Below are positions 25,258 through 37,945 of a stretch of 64,000 bases of DNA, one piece after another. Location: positions 31,234,001 through 31,298,000 of the forward strand of contig JAJNNQ010000137.1 of NCBI GenBank assembly GCA_027886175.1, in the 5' to 3' direction. Origin of the DNA: Phylloscopus collybita (taxonomy: Eukaryota; Chordata; Aves; Passeriformes; Phylloscopidae). Both the position numbers and the translations under genes were made by a program. Numbering within the stretch: the first letter of the stretch is position 1; each line of letters starts with the position of its first letter. The notes below the pieces were generated by a model. That model made no database searches, was not told where the DNA came from, and saw only the letters and a program-made list of their open reading frames with translations.

Positions 25258-28200
25258 GTGCCAGATGTAGACAATGTGCAGCTGAATTTTTGATCACAAA
25301 TTTTTGACCTTTTCTGACCAATGACAAGGCTCAACAAGAATACAGAGCCTTTTTTTTTTTCCTTTTTAAACAACTCTTGCAAAATAATATAAACTATATT
25401 ATATTCTTAAGCTTCTGAAGCCACAAATCAGTTTCTCTATTTTTATATCCAGATTTATTATATATTATTGGTATAGCAAGCATAAGGAAGCAATCCAAAT
25501 CTGTCATCCTTAAATTATGGGAATGAGGACACCAACAGCATCACTTTTGAGCAGCTTCTTGAAACACCCTTTAAAAATTCCTGAAGTTTCACTCTAATCT
25601 GCTTAATAGAGTACTACACACAGAGGCAGAAGAAGAGGATTAAATGAAAATTGTTTGAGAATAATGAGGGAGTGATGAGTATGACTTCTAGGTACCATTT
25701 CTACCTATCATTTGTTACTCCTGCAATTTTGTTTGAATTGCAAAATTTGCATTTTGCATTGAAATTTATTCAAAGTCTCACATTTTTACAAGGAGACACT
25801 GATTTACTTTACTGATTAGGTGAATGACTTGGTGTCACAAATCGTACTCTATACCTGGCACAGGCCCTTTACACTGTACCTTCCACTTCTAAATTTTCTC
25901 ATTGGTAAAAATTGTGTTGCTTTTCCTTAGACAAGATTGTGGAGCCTGGAGATGAAAAAAAATATCAGTTGCAAAACCACCCCATTTAGACCCATCTGTT
26001 TTTCTTGTTCATAGTGCAGGAATCTCAGACTTTTTTCCCATATGTTGTCCTTTTACCTTTTAATGGTTCCACAACAAGATTTGCTACTGCTTTCGTCACG
26101 GGAAAAAAAAAATCTAAAAGATCCTCAAATCAAGAAATAGTTTCAAATGTGTGGCCTGTATTTGACATTACTGCATTTTTTTTCAGATACATTTTCCCTG
26201 TTTATATTCTAAGAAATGGCTTGCCTCACTGCTATTTAGAGCAAGCAGAGATTTGTAGACCATTCTTGAAATAGACAGACAGGAAATTGGGCTAGATTTA
26301 CAGTATGCTGAACTCTATGAACCATCCAAACCTGCAATAGCATGAACTAATTTCTGCTAACTCTGCTCTTGCCCTTTTATGTTCTAGCTGCACTTGCAGG
26401 ACTGGAGCAGCACGTAACCCATCATGTACAACTACAGAATCATTATTGCTTCCTCTCTTTTAGACAATAGTCTTGCAAGGAATAAATTCACAGGATGTTT
26501 TTAGTGCCATCAAAATAGGCCTGTTATATCCTATATACATCGTGCAATCTCAGCTGAGGGCCCGTATTTAGTATAGAGCACTGTATTCTGCTGCAACAGT
26601 ACTTTCACAATAATGCAGTAATTGAGGTTGAGAATTAGCAAGAGGGCTGGACACATGCAGAAGGTTTATAAAGGTTTTGCACATTAAAAATAATTTGAAA
26701 GCTGTAATATGATTTAGACTTGGTTAGATTAGAACCGTTTTACTTTACCTACTTTAGTTACTTCCAAGTTAAAAAGAATCGTTTGAATTTTTCTTCTTGT
26801 TCTTTCCTGTGTAACTGAAATGGGGCTTCTCAGAGGAGATGAAGTGAAATACACTGAATCTTTGCCATCACATTTTACTGGTTAGTGGGCTGGAAAAAGA
26901 ACACCACCACACTAATGCAGAATAGCTATAAAATACACCTGTCTTCTGTTTGTGGAATTCCTTACCCTCTGCTTATGTGTAGTAGAACAATATTGCACTT
27001 ATTTGTTCTTTATTCTTGAAATGTCTTTGGAGCAAGGTAACCTTTGAGTTTCTGTTACTTTTCTTCTACCTCCTTGTACTGCAAGCACAGTCTGTCACTA
27101 AAACTCACTTTCATCTCTGAAAACCACTAAAATAAACTGCCCTTCTGCTGTGCAAACAGGTTGTTTATTTGATGCTGCCTGACTTTATTGTTTTATAAAA
27201 ATTTGATTTGCCCATCTTCACTTCTCTGACTGTCTGCAGGAAGTGTAAGGATCAGCAGCAGCAGTATTGGAATGAGACAATAACAGGTGTTGCCAACAGG
27301 TCTGCAAGGAACTGCAAGCAAGGGCACTCACCTGTGATAATTACAACAGAGAAAGGAGGAGCCCTGACTTTACAATGATGAGAGTCTTGTAAATGGCTTT
27401 ACAAGAGAGATGCCTGTGTAAGTCTCACAAATGGTTTTCTTCTGATAATTGAGAAATTCTGATCATTTCCAAACCAGGGATGTTGTTACGAGCTTTTGTC
27501 AACAAACTCACTTTAAGTGAATAAATAATGGCAGTAAGAAATAATTCTTTAATTTCCTAATCACACTGTGGTCTCACCTTGTTTGTAACTTTCTTAGCTA
27601 AATTAGATGCCATGGTTTCCTATAAAAAAATAATTTCATGTCTATAGTAGTGATTAATTTAATGAAGAAAATGCATTTAATGAAAATTGAAATTGTTTTA
27701 AATTACTTTTTCTTTTTCAAAAAGAAAAGGATTTTCTGTATGCCACTTAAGAATCAACATTGAATAGCAATGTCATATGACATAGGACATCAGTGACAGA
27801 AAAATCAGCTAAAATTTTCTGAGTAGATTACTGATCAAGCATGAGTTGAGGATTGTTTAAACAGATGGTTTGCAAGTTAGCTTCCAATAAGATACATAAC
27901 ATTCAAAAAAGCCTAATCAAATAAATTATTACATTAAACCAAAGTGGATTCACTGGTAGATATATCTACTAAAATTACTGAATAATTTTTGTCATTAAAA
28001 GATAAAGCAATGTGCTGAAAGAAGACAAAATGATTAAAGGAACAGAGAGCTGATTTATGTCAATTTAAAAAGACAAGAAATCTGTCACGACTGATAAAAT
28101 ATTTTCCTCTTCTAGTGAGAAATGGAAAGCTCTGGCTTAGATTCTGCTCAGTATAACTGCTCTGTGGGTGTTAATTTTTCTAATTATGATTCTTTATCAA

Positions 28201-28687
28201 TAAAGGAATGAGTAGAAGACCAAATTAAAGGCTTTCTGATCTAAGATATGGACAAGGAATTACATGTTCTTTGAAACTACTTCAGGTGGATATAGAGGAT
28301 CAGGACTAGAGTGGAGGATGACTGGACCTCCACCCGTTTGCCATGAGTTTTTGCTCAAAAGACCTCTAAACCTCCCACTACTTTTTAGGAGTAGTTTAAT
28401 ATTTTGTTATAATTATTATTAGCTCAACAGATAAGAAAACCAGATTTTGGCCATATGGCTTCACAGAAATACAGAAAAATTGGACTGAGAGAGAGAGCAA
28501 ACATGTCCAGCGTTTTGCACATGGCTTTGTTTTCTCTCGTGTCCTGATGTCTTTTAGCAGTTATTCAATTTTCATGAGAACCAGAGTCTCCTGGGTCTGT
28601 CACCCAGAGCTGTGCTTACAGTCATAAGGTTGCCTGTTATACAGCAGGATGACAGAGCTGCTTCAATGCAGAAAGCCTAGAGCTCCT
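25258..28687. other. Unassigned AT-rich DNA
   Basis: No gene or repeat family is recognised. The 89-codon frame at 26005-26274 shows no recognisable motif. Confidence 0.5.
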
Positions 28688-28900
28688 CCTTTCCTTTCCT
28701 TTCCTTTCCTTTCCTTTCCTTTCCTTTCCTTTCCTTGCCTTGCCTTGCCTTGCCTTGCCTTGCCTTGCCTTGCCTTGCCTTGCCTTGCCTTGCCTTGCCT
28801 TGCCTTGCCTTGCCTTGCCTTCCCTTCCCTTCCCTTCCCTTCCCTTCCCTTCCCTTCCCTTCCCTTCCCTTCCCTTCCCTTCCCTTCCCTTCCCTTCCCT
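28688..28900. repeat. Three-block pentanucleotide microsatellite (CCTTT)9(CCTTG)17(CCTTC)16
   Basis: Uninterrupted pentamers run in three homogeneous blocks. CCTTT occupies 28688-28732 (9 copies), CCTTG 28733-28817 (17 copies) and CCTTC 28818-28897 (16 copies), followed by a final CCT. Blocks differ only at the fifth base of the unit and each is pure. The frames spanning it translate into FPFLS, CLALP and SLPFP repeats and are not genes. The minus strand is purine-rich throughout. Confidence 0.98.
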
Positions 28901-29386
28901 GTAGGTATGTACCAGAGCAGGTTCAGAGTGGAGCTGTTCTGTAGAAGAAAGTGAGGAATTTTGTTCTTACTCGGTTAAGTATTTACCCAGGAAGTCAGTG
29001 AGCGTTGTCACTGGCTGGGCAGGATGATGAGATGGTTCTCATGGTTTCTGAAATTTCTGTTCAAGATGTCAATCTTAAAGAACTGCCACAGCCTTTTATA
29101 TTCTTAATATTTTCTCTCTTTTCTCAAAGTCCTGGGCAAAAAGCACCAGTTTTAATTTTGCAAGCAACTTTGCTAGATCTTTTAGAAATTTTTTTATGTT
29201 CTTTTAAAATATGCTTCTCTGTTATTTTGATATTATTTTGCTCTCATTTCTGTACAGTTGCTGCACAATGAAATCTTAATTCCTTTTAAAGGTTAGTCTT
29301 TATTATTGTAAACAGAGTTGACTGACTTTAAAATTTTTCCCAGTTTGCCCATTAAATGTATTTAAACACATTTTAATGTCATACAA

Positions 29387-29420
29387 AAATGTGTTCAGAT
29401 TGGAAATGTGTTCAGATTGC
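29387..29420. repeat. Two-copy 17-bp tandem repeat
   Basis: The units at 29387-29403 and 29404-29420 are AAATGTGTTCAGATTG plus one differing base (G, then C). Confidence 0.9.
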
Positions 29421-29939
29421 CTGTGGTTTTGCTTGTCTATCAATTAAATGCTACTTAAATATATTTAAATTAGTTTAAATGCACACATTGTTCCCTGGAA
29501 GGGAAATTTCAGAACTCTCTTGTTTAACATACTGATATATTTTATAGCCACAAGTTAATATTTTCATTGAAAAAAGGTGTGCTTCTTAATTAAAATACTT
29601 GAAATAAAGAAATGATATATTTATGGTAAGTTCAGAAGAAAGAAGTCAGGAAAAATCTTTAATAGAACTTCTCATGGAACATATTTTAGTTGCAAAAGGC
29701 TAATATTTGGAGTCCATTCTTGATAACAATTTAAAGCTAGACTGTATACAATGGATCAGAATAGCACAGAAAAAAATTCCTTGAGTCTGATCTCTGCATT
29801 AGCCAAGAGCACTGATTATATTGGACTTTTCATCTCTGATGTCTACAGTTTTGCTATAGGGAATCTATTCTGCCCTTTGCTTGATGCGATAGTGTTGAGA
29901 GTGCCTCTACTAATGAATGTGAAAAGAAAGGTCAAAGAA

Positions 29940-29992
29940 AACAATAGTAGTAATACTACTAACAACAACAGCAACAAGAATAATAGTAATAA
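29940..29992. repeat. Imperfect AAT/AAC trinucleotide repeat
   Basis: Runs of AATAGTAGTAATACTACTAA and AACAACAACAGCAACAAGAA form a degraded trinucleotide microsatellite. It explains the Asn-rich tail of the overlapping open frame. Confidence 0.75.
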
Positions 29993-32664
29993 AGACTCTT
30001 CTTCAGGAAGTCCTGATGCAATGGGATAAGGTCAGTTCATGATATTCCTCCTGCCTGTTTGCTGTCTTTACAGAGATAGCAAGGTTCAAAGCTCTTTTAT
30101 TTCTTACTGCTGATGCATTATTTTCTCACATGCTGTGTTTGGCAACCTTTGAAGCCAGAAGACAAATCTACAAAGCATGAATAATGAATATAGATTTTTT
30201 TTTTTTACATTTAAGAGGAACCTACCTCCACTGGTGACTGGGCATGTTGCAGGTGGATGATAATTTAAAACCCATAAAATCTGCATAATTACCAGTTATA
30301 AGGCTGCATTAGTAAACATTTCAGCTTTTGCTTCTGCAATTAGAAGTGTAAAAACAGCTGTTTTAAAAAAATCTGTGATTATCACAGTTAATTAATTTAC
30401 GTGAAGGACAAAGATAAGCAAAGCTGATTTGTGTCTCAGAATTTGCAAACCTATTAGATATGCACTGCAAAATGACAGTGGTAATGATATACAAAATCTT
30501 GACAGATGCAACCACAATACGGTTCTTATTTTGAGGTAGAGGAATTCACCTCAGACAGAAGGAGTGATGTCAATGAGAATATAACAAATATTTACTGTGG
30601 GCAGTGTTTTAACATCACTTCTTTGTCAGAAAAGGGAAGGCTGTGTTCCTTTGGGTATGTGGATGCATGCTTTAACCATGCTTTTGTTCTATTTAATATT
30701 TCCCCTTCATTATCTTGACTGTCCAAATAGTAAAAAAAAATCTATTCATAAGAACACATTCAGTAATTATTTATTTCTAAACCCGAACCCCATAACATAA
30801 ACAGTACCTCCCTAGAGAAAAGCTTAGAAGTTTTCAAAGGAAGCACCTGTGTCCTAGTTCATTCATTAGTGCCAGGAGGAAAAGAACCCTGCTTTCTCAT
30901 ACCCTGTAATCTTAGTAAGTACCTAGTTGCCAAAAAGTAGCATGTAGAAGACATAATGAAATGTGGATGATCTAGGACAAAAAAAAGTCGTAATTAGCAG
31001 TAATTATGATGTTTACAAATTGCAAAGCACAAGAAAGTTGTAGCTTCAGAAATCCAAATCTTTCTCTCTGTCTGCTTTAGTATTTAAACAGTATCCAGCC
31101 AAAATCCACTTTTTGACATACACAGTGTGCAGGTAGGACAGGATAGCATGAGAAGAACCCTGTGGAGGGCTCCCTGTCACCTTTGATTTCTTTCTTTTCT
31201 CAGATCTTTGTCTCTGAGTAACTCCAATTGAAGCAGCAAGTCCTTCTTTAATTGCTCTTGCCACAGAGAGAGCAGAGGAACTATGTGAAGTTTAACTTTC
31301 CAAAGAGGTGAGTCAACTAAGTTTTACTACGTGTTTTATTTAATTTTAAAATCAATCAATTATCAATTAGAAAACACTACATTCACAAACAGAATAGCAG
31401 TCTCTCAGGTTGGATTTCTGTTGTACCCAGGGCAGCTTACTGAGTTTTAGAATTGTCACCATGCTTTTAAAAAGCTTCTCATTTTCACGGTGGTTTTTAA
31501 AATCTCATGAACTTTACAAAAGGTGTGTAACTTTTGCCACTAATCTTGAGGTTCTTTGGTGATAAAACCTGCAGGGTCAGTTCGTCTGCTCCTTGAGGTG
31601 CTCATGCCAAGTCTGGCACAGCTGACTGATACTGGCTGCAGTAATTCACAGCCTGTTACTCTCAGAATGTCTGCTGCAGGCATCACTACCTTGGAGCACC
31701 TACTCTGCGATTTCTGGAGAGTGAAAATTTTATATATAAGAAAGAAAGGATGATTTATAGTAAGTCATGCTCTAAAAGGCAGTAAATATATGTGTAGCTG
31801 AAATGATCAGGGGAAAGACTAAACAAGAAAGTATCAATGGAAAATGATGATTAAAACAATATATACATCAAATATTTACTCCTTACAGAAGTATAACTGT
31901 CATTACATTTTCAGAATCCTAGGCTTTTTGGATCTATAACTACTTCTAAATATATAGAGGTTTTGAAATGTATCAAAATATTGTATTAAATATTAGGATA
32001 GGGCTTCAATAAGGTCCACTGCGGTTTACTAGGAAAAAATGTTACCATCACTTATTTTTATTAATTACATTAATCTCTAAGATGTACTGATGCTTTGTTC
32101 ATTTCTAGTGTGAAGTTGATAAATCTGATCCAAGCTGATAAAGGAACAGGAGCATCAGAGATAATTAAAAGGAAATGAGGATTCATGAGAGCATTACAGG
32201 ATTCATGAGCTTCTTTATATTGTATTAAATAATAATTGCAGTCACAGTAATTGAATATGTCACTAACCTTGCATGTTTTTTGATACATCAATTAAAAGTC
32301 AAAAAACATGCTTCATGGTAAATAAAAGCCAAACAGATATCAAAGGAAGAAAGGTAAATGTCCAATGAAAGACTAAGTGTAAACCTCTTGCCAGAAGACT
32401 GAAAAGAAAAAAAAAATCAGTCCTTACTCCCACTAAGTGAAAATGGAACTTCTTTAGCATAAATTGTCTTGGAAATCTTCACAGTCTCTTGATCTCAAAT
32501 TTTGAGGAAGCCTATTGGATTCTCATGCTGGTTTGATGTGAGGGATTGTTCTTATCCTTCAGTGAAAAGCTTATTTATGCAGCCATAAAACTGCAATACT
32601 TTTATTTCTGTCAGTAGGGGTTAAAACATGGCTAAGCAAATAGATTGCAATCTGTGGGACACAC

Positions 32665-33223
32665 TGTCTTGGTTTCAGCTACCATAGAGTTAATTTCTCC
32701 TCACTAGCTGTTACAGTGCTGTGCTTTTGGATTTGGAATGAGGACAGTGTTGGTAACATATTGTAGTTTTCATTTTTTGCCAAGTCATTTTTATCCTAAT
32801 TCAATGACATTTTTTATTTTTTTGTCTCATGCTCTGCCAGTGAGGAGGTGCACAATGGAGACTGTGAGTGAGCACAGCTGAGACAGGTGACCTGAACTGA
32901 CCAAAGGGATATCCCACACCATGGAATGCCATGCCCAGAGTATAAACTGAGGAGTTTATACCTGATGTGGGTTCGGGAAGGGGGCTTTGGCATTGGTCAG
33001 TGAGTGGTGAGCAGTTGTATTGGGCATCACTTGTTTTTTCATTTTTATTATCATTGTATTTTACCATTATTACTTTATTTTCAATTAATAAACTGGTCTT
33101 AGCATACAAGTTTTACTTTAATTCCCCTCCCCATTCAACTGTGGTGGGGGTTGAGATGAGAGAGGGGGGGTTGAGTGAATGCCTGATTGGTGCTTAATTT
33201 CCAGCTGGCTTTAAACCATGATG
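32665..33223 (+). mobile_element. Avian ERVL-type solo LTR
   Basis: The segment starts TGTCTTGGTTTCAGCT and follows the common avian ERVL LTR as I remember it. Landmarks in order are GAGTTAATTTCTCCTC, GCTGTTACAGTGCTGTGCTT, CTCATGCTCTGCCAGTGAGG, GACCAAAGGGATATCCCA, a TATAAA box (32941-32946), GGTGAGCAGTTGTATTGGGC, an AATAAA signal (33087-33092), and a G-rich end with GGTGCTTAATTTCCAGCTGG and TTTAAACCATG near 33220. Length, about 559 bp, is typical. The ends have mutated from the TG...CA form (the last bases read ATG), and no target-site duplication is evident, so the copy is fairly old. No retroviral genes adjoin it. The minus-strand frame at 32801-33109 is antisense to the LTR. Confidence 0.9.
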
Positions 33224-35802
33224 TATGCTTAATAAAGGACAGGAACAAAGTTAAAAAGAATATTGTCAATCTGCAAAACTTTATTTATTTATTTTCATAT
33301 ATTGGTGCTGTGCTTCCTCCTGCTTGAAACTACATTTTCTTATCTCTCTATAGATTTCCTCATTTTTGACAAGCATTGGGGTGCTTTGAAGTTTTGGGTA
33401 ATACAGACCAGAAGTGACTAAAGGGCATCATCTGATTTAGACCTCTACTCAAAGCAGGCTTCAAGGTAAGGCCTTGCTCAGGGATTGCTCAGGGCCTGGT
33501 CAGTGTCTGGTCAAGTACTGAGTTATTTCCAAGATTGGTGCTCTACTGCTTTTCTGGGCACCCATCCCTGTGCTTGGCTACCCTCACAGTCACTGTTCTT
33601 TGTTTGCAATTAGCTTTAGTTTCCCTTGCTGCAACTTGTGACCACTGTATCCTCTCTTTCACTGTATACTTCTACTAAAAAATTCATCTTCATTGTCTCC
33701 ATAGCCCCTTTTTCGTAGTTGAAGACTAAAACTGGATCCTCATTAGCCTTTTCTCCAAGCTGAACAAACACAGCATTCTCATCCTTTCCTGACTTGACAT
33801 GCATTTACCCCTTCCATCATTTTGGTGCCTCTGTGATGGGTTCTCTCCAGGTCTTTGCTCTCTGTTGTACAGAGAAGGAACAATATTCCAGTTATGGCAT
33901 CATGAGTGCTGGGTAGAGAGAAGTAATCACTGCCCTCAGTCTGCTGGCTATCATTTTGCTATTGCAGGCCAGTATTCAGGAAGCTTTCATCACCAACAGA
34001 CTGGACTAATTTTCTATTTAACTGGATTTTCTACATAGCCACAATTCACCCTTACAGTTATCACAGGAGACTTGCTGGAACTGTTACTTAAATACTTTGA
34101 TTTCTACAATATTAAACATGTAAAGAATAGAGGAAAGAGCACTTACATGCTTCCTACTAAAAATGTTTCTCCATTATTTTATATAGATATATATATGTAT
34201 TTGTTTTATGGTTTGAACATCCATTGGAATTATTGAGCATTACCATCAGCTCTCAGGTGTACATTCATTATATATGTATACAAGGTATACATTCATTCCT
34301 TTATGGAATCTGGTGACGGAAACAGGAACAGCCTCCACCCAAAATACAGATACTTATCAAGAGGTGAGATAATTCATAATCCCAAAATTTTATTAGTAGT
34401 TTGTAAGTACTTGGAAAAGAAGCATCAGATATATGAGTAAAGCCACAAGAGGAGCAGCAAAGATGAAAGCAAAGATCTAGTGAGTATATAGGACAGAGAA
34501 AGGCCTGTACAGAGATGTTGCTCTTGCTTTGTCTTGAGAGAAATTATAAGGTAAATAAAGAGTGACAGAGAGTAAAACATTTAGAATATACCAAAAGCAT
34601 ACTAATAGAAGGGATGGCTTTTTTCCAACTGTTAGCCCTTGGTGATAAATATACCCATATTTTTTTTCATCAGTATTAGGAAGACATGACTTTTATGGAA
34701 AAAAGTAGTTCTTTATATAGTGTAAATCCTCTCAAGTGTCTAATATGCTTGAAGAGCAAATAGCTTTATAACCAAATAGATGGTGAGATTTGAGGAGAAT
34801 GTACACACCAAAAATGTACCAGTCTAAGTGGCCATGTACTACCATTGTACGAATACACCGCTCCAAGGAACTTGGTTTTAATCAGATGGTTTGATTACAG
34901 TAACAGCCCTCAACTAGTAATCTTACATTGGTCTGAGTGGTTCATACAGGTATTTTTAATGAAGTTAAAAATTCGTAAAGCTAAATTGACATAAGGATCT
35001 GGGCTTGAAGAGCCTACACCAGAAGTCTGATCTGATTGCTAGCCAGCATCAGTTTACGCCCTTTGACTGTAGAAGACAATAGAGCAATTAACACAGACAT
35101 AGCTGTCTAGGCTGAGTCAGATGAATTAGATACATGAATGAGCTCACTCAGTGACTTGTCTAGAAAGAATGCTGTTGCCTTCTACTGAAAATGAAGTCCT
35201 TTTCTGCTTAGATAGGGAGGAAATGTTACATATATCCTTAAGGTGATAAGGTTTAGTGTCTAAGACACCCAGTGAGCACACATGCTGTGCAAGGGAATAG
35301 ACACATCACTCTGACAAATATGGCTTTGGAAAAGACATAGGATCCTTGTGATACTACATTACAACCCTTGTATATCTGAATTAATGGATTAGAATTTTTC
35401 TTTTTTACATGTCTAGCAGTAGCACACCTATTTATGAACTGTATGCACAGGCAAGAGTATTCTTCTAAATATTCCCTCTCCTTTCCTTTACACCGTGCTA
35501 CAGCAATCAAGTTGAAGTGCAAGTATGATGTTATTTTATGTTTTTGTAGAACTAAAATACTTCACCTGTCCTGCTTCTCTTCTTAGCCTGCCCCTTTCCA
35601 GTCTCTGATGGGCCATGTTTTATGGAACATACACATGAGAGTGTGCATATAAGTGAAATTCCTTTGTTCTAGGAATGCACTGTGTAAAGAATAAAGCTTT
35701 GCTTATCAATACTTTATGAGTCCACAGTATTATAATCTCAAATCATGAACTAAAGTTGAAAGTACAATGCAGGGCAATTTAGAAGGAAAGGAAGGGGAGA
35801 AG
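33224..35802. other. Unassigned AT-rich DNA
   Basis: No gene or repeat family is recognised. The minus-strand frame at 33616-33804 looks charged and protein-like only because that strand is purine-rich. A GTATACATTCATT / GTGTACATTCATT near-repeat occurs at about 34257-34297. Confidence 0.45.
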
Positions 35803-35853
35803 AGGGACTGTCTTTTAGGTCAGATCCAACCCAAACCATTCTGTGATTCCATG
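35803..35853 (+). mobile_element. CR1 LINE 3' tail fragment
   Basis: GATCCAACCCAAACCATTCT followed by GTGATTCCATG matches the final CR1 sequence (CCAACCCAAACCATTCTATGATTCTATG). Only about 50 bp remain. Confidence 0.75.
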
Positions 35854-37734
35854 AAAACGAACATGAAGACGTACAGAAGAGAAGCTTCTTTCCTTCCTTT
35901 CTGCATGGGTGGTGGCTCTGTACTGAATTACATGTTGGTGCCACATCATTATGCCAAGATGCATGATACAGATATGCTCATGTCAATAACAGAGGAGCAG
36001 GGATACACCCTGACACACCTGTAATCCTGTGCCCTTTTCCAATTTTGGTGCTTTTCAATGGTAGAGGAGTGAGTGAATAGCTGGGGCCCCATATACCACT
36101 GAGGAGTGTGTGATTGGCAGCTGTACAGAAGCTGTGCAGAGATGGAAAGTGGGGTGGTGATGGAAGATCAGGGCCAGGTAGCCTAACCTTTTTTCTTCCC
36201 TGGTAACACTTGTGATAAAAAGAGTGATTGGCTTACTTAGCTGATATGTGGGAGTTCTGCCTTTACATTTAGTATGAAATTTTTAAAAAAAATTCCCAAG
36301 CCAATGCCCCTACCACTATTCTGAGTGCTGGTATTCTAAGCTCATTCGTTTTTTGTTGATGCTGTCCTACTCTTCATCACATACTGCACTGGCTAGCTGT
36401 TTAAAACACACAGGGGAGATAACAAACATTCTTTCAAATCCATGCTCTGGATTCAAGCTCTGTTTCAGGTGCATCTGAGTGTTGACCTCTCACCTCCTAG
36501 GTGGTTATTCTAACAACTGCACTCTGTGGTATAGGACCAGCAGCAGTGTTGTGAATTTATTTCCTTCATTCTTATCAAATATCTTGCCCAAACCAAGATA
36601 TTTCTGCAATGCTGAAGAATTATTTCAAAATTAAATTGTTGCTTTGAAAATCACTATTTTTTCACCAATTCAGTATAATTTCTAGTCCCCCAGAAACTTT
36701 CTTTTTTCTTTTTTTTTGCCTGACAAATAGATAGTTTTGCAAAGAGAGATTCAGACAGCTGTACTAATATGGGATCTAATACTAGTCAAATTTTTGAGTC
36801 AAAATGAGTTACACTATTGCTTTGATAAATTTAATAAAGATCTAATGAAGTTAGAATTTGTACAGCACATTTTCCTTGAAGTCAAGTGCTCCATGCTGGT
36901 TCTCCAATCCTGGTAAACATGTCTGAATAAAAAAAATCCAGCCACAGAGGATATCACAAAGCACTGACCAAAACTTGCTCTCACTTATGGAACTTTGACA
37001 CCAGGTGGGTTGCATCTGGGCAAACAAGAACAATGTTTTAACCTGGACTGAACTTAGCTTACTCTTTTCTAGAGGAAGATAAAATATAAGCCTTCAGAAT
37101 GTCCTTCTGAATAGAAATGTTTTGGAGACTGTTTTTCCTATTGCTGGGATCATGAAATGTCTTTTCTTTAGTTTTCCCTAAGCTTATATGTGCTAAAAAT
37201 ATTTATTTTGAAAAAATAAAGTAAAGATTTAAATAAAATTTTAAACTTATTTGGCTTTTTTATTAGAAATCTGAGGTATCAACAAGGCTGGACAACTGCT
37301 TTATGTGCCTTACTGAGTCAATCTGAACCAAAATTTATTTGTGAAGAGACTGATGAATTTGAGTTATATTAATGCAAATCATCATGGAGAGTATTTAAAT
37401 TCAGAACCTGGGGAACATAATCACTGCTGCCTAATTTTCACTGCTGCTTAAATCTAACACTTAAAGTAAAACACAGAATAGAACTCAGAGCAAACTAAAA
37501 GAAAGAGGGAGAAAAAAGATGCAGTTAATCATACAGACCAAAACCATTTGTTTGATTAATGGATTTTACCAAACTATCAAGTTGATATTTTTTAAGCAAA
37601 CAAAACTGTCTGTAAGTTATCTGCTTAATGTAAAACATCACTCTGTTACTGATATGAAAGAAAAAATGAGTCCCAGGCTATTACAGTTGTTGTGTTAAAC
37701 TTTTTTCCCTATTTCAAAGTACGTCTCATGAAAT
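35854..37734. other. Unassigned AT-rich DNA
   Basis: No gene or repeat family is recognised. Confidence 0.5.
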
Positions 37735-37945
37735 AGAATTGTAGAATCATAGAATGGGCTGGGTTTGAAGGGACTGTAAAAATTACCATGTTTCACCCCC
37801 CTGTCATGGACAGGGACACCTTCCACTAGACCAGGTTGCTCAAGATCCCATCCCACCTGGCCTTGAATATTCCCAGGGATGAAGTATCCATAGCCTCTCT
37901 GGGCAACTTGTTCTGCTGCCTCATCTTCTTCACCATAAACACAGT
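37735..37945 (-). mobile_element. CR1 LINE 3' end fragment
   Basis: The plus strand reads the inverted CR1 3' end: GTAGAATCATAGAATGGGCT, then CCTGTCATGGACAGGGACAC, CTTCCACTAGACCAGGTTGC, CATCCCACCTGGCCTTGAAT and GCCTCTCTGGGCAACTTGTT. It covers about 210 bp and is the clearest of the short CR1 tails. Confidence 0.93.

Larger units (their letters stand above)
28901..32664. other. Unassigned AT-rich DNA with small direct repeats
   Basis: Contains a 17-bp tandem pair at 29387-29420, an imperfect AAT/AAC trinucleotide patch at about 29940-29992, and a 12-bp direct repeat AGGATTCATGAG at 32178-32189 and 32198-32209. The 92-codon frame at 29751-30029 ends in an Asn/Ser-rich run produced by the trinucleotide patch and is not called. 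No gene is recognised. Confidence 0.45.

Noticed and set aside
28649..28954. Leu/Pro-rich open frames of 101 and 69 codons
   Set aside because: They are translations of the CCTTT/CCTTG/CCTTC array.
29751..30029. 92-codon frame with an Asn/Ser-rich tail
   Set aside because: The tail comes from an imperfect AAT/AAC trinucleotide repeat and the rest shows no motif.
33616..33804. Charged, protein-like minus-strand frame
   Set aside because: The complementary strand is pyrimidine-rich, which forces charged codons. No splice sites or family were recognised.
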